64,000 nucleotides of DNA from Aurantimicrobium sp. INA4 (GTDB taxonomy: Bacteria > Actinomycetota > Actinomycetes > Actinomycetales > Microbacteriaceae): assembly GCF_027924525.1 (NCBI RefSeq), contig NZ_AP027040.1, forward strand, positions 496,001-560,000, written 5' to 3'. Every line of letters starts with the position of its first letter. Positions within the stretch are counted from its first letter, which is position 1. Positions 63,813 through 64,000 of the stretch are shown here, in pieces. Position numbers and translations under genes: made by a program. Under the pieces are notes generated by a model. The model saw only the letters and a list, made by a program, of their open reading frames with translations. It made no database searches and was not told the DNA's origin.

Positions 63813-64000
63813 CTACGAGTTTGCAGCGTTAAACAACAAAATGGATGTTCCCGTGAGTTTGAACGTCTCACCGGGGCGCAGCACGCCAGGAACTTCCCGC
63901 GGGGTGTGGTGGGGACTAAACCACAGTGGTTCGTAGAAGAGAACCCCCTCATGTTTGGGGACCACCACAGAAGTGGGTTGTTCTGTTCCATGGATGATCA
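63813..64000 (-). CDS. C-terminal end of a probable glycogen debranching enzyme (partial)
   Basis: The reverse frame reading GTEQPTSVVVPKHEGVLFY and ending in LLFNAANS stops at 63813-63815 and is open to the window edge (61 residues). The composition looks like the C-terminal beta-sandwich of a GH13 enzyme. GlgX commonly precedes glgE-glgB in this family, so debranching enzyme is the best guess. The fragment alone does not prove it. It ends 36 bases before glgE on the same strand. Confidence 0.5.
   Translation of the reverse strand, partial: IIHGTEQPTSVVVPKHEGVLFYEPLWFSPHHTPREVPGVLRPGETFKLTGTSILLFNAANS

Noticed and set aside
63638..63991. A reverse open frame overlapping the start of glgE and the glgX tail
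   Set aside because: It runs out of frame through the glgE N-terminus; the correct tail frame stops at 63813 and has GH13-like composition.

Overview
This is a gene-dense stretch of a bacterial chromosome from an actinobacterium, most likely family Microbacteriaceae. The evidence is gene order: dxr-rip1-ispG, proS-nusA-ylxR-infB-rbfA, rpsO-pnp-M16 peptidase-dapB, rpsB-tsf-pyrH-frr-cdsA, a glgE/glgB maltosyltransferase pair, DivIVA-type proteins and many GTG starts. By eye the base composition is only moderately G+C-rich and the genes are tightly packed, which suggests a small-genome freshwater member (Aurantimicrobium/Luna-like). That placement is an inference; no database was searched. I see no tRNA, rRNA, insertion sequence, phage gene or CRISPR array, and no gene-free stretch longer than 300 bases.

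Region by region: 1-3146 holds an SDR, an L-asparaginase II homologue and a GABA-type aminotransferase. 3275-10066 holds two enzymes of the non-mevalonate isoprenoid pathway (dxr, ispG) around a site-2 protease, then a 27-residue membrane peptide, an MFS transporter and proS. 10174-14837 is the transcription/translation operon nusA-ylxR-infB-rbfA, without rimP and with four overlapping mini-ORFs before infB. 14887-16935 runs backwards (2TM protein, mutY, a CruF-like carotenoid enzyme). 16999-20829 is truB, two membrane proteins, ribF, a nitrilase-family amidase and a zinc-ribbon protein. 20857-25323 is metabolic (ALDH3-type dehydrogenase, aspA, apt, aldo/keto reductase).

25357-35203 is the accessory region. 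A reverse-strand operon encodes a glutamine-synthetase-like ligase, a gamma-glutamyl hydrolase, an aldehyde dehydrogenase, an SDR, a GntR/FadR regulator and an APC permease. An ethanolamine-permease-like gene is transcribed divergently. Together they can form a complete gamma-glutamylated route from ethanolamine to glycine, which I consider the most interesting system in the window. An inverted repeat straddles the -35 box of the permease promoter.

35269-38386 holds an FKBP isomerase, an esterase, a DUF167 protein, three tandem DUF805 membrane proteins and rpsO. 38709-45367 is pnp, an aldo/keto reductase, an M16 peptidase, a phosphatase, dapB and a TPR membrane protein. 45368-47533 holds an M23 factor and a drug-efflux-type MFS on the reverse strand. 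47751-54360 is the rpsB-tsf-pyrH-frr-cdsA series followed by a DivIVA protein, a transglycosylase and an alpha/beta hydrolase. 54376-59511 holds an AI-2E-type permease with a DivIVA coiled-coil protein, then a membrane/lipoprotein-like fusion and a YbbN-like protein. 59512-64000 is the reverse-strand glycogen cluster glgB-glgE with the tail of a probable glgX.

Several untranslated regions carry strong hairpins: terminators after gabT, rbfA, rpsO, pnp, tsf and the permease, and probable leader structures before rpsB and pnp.
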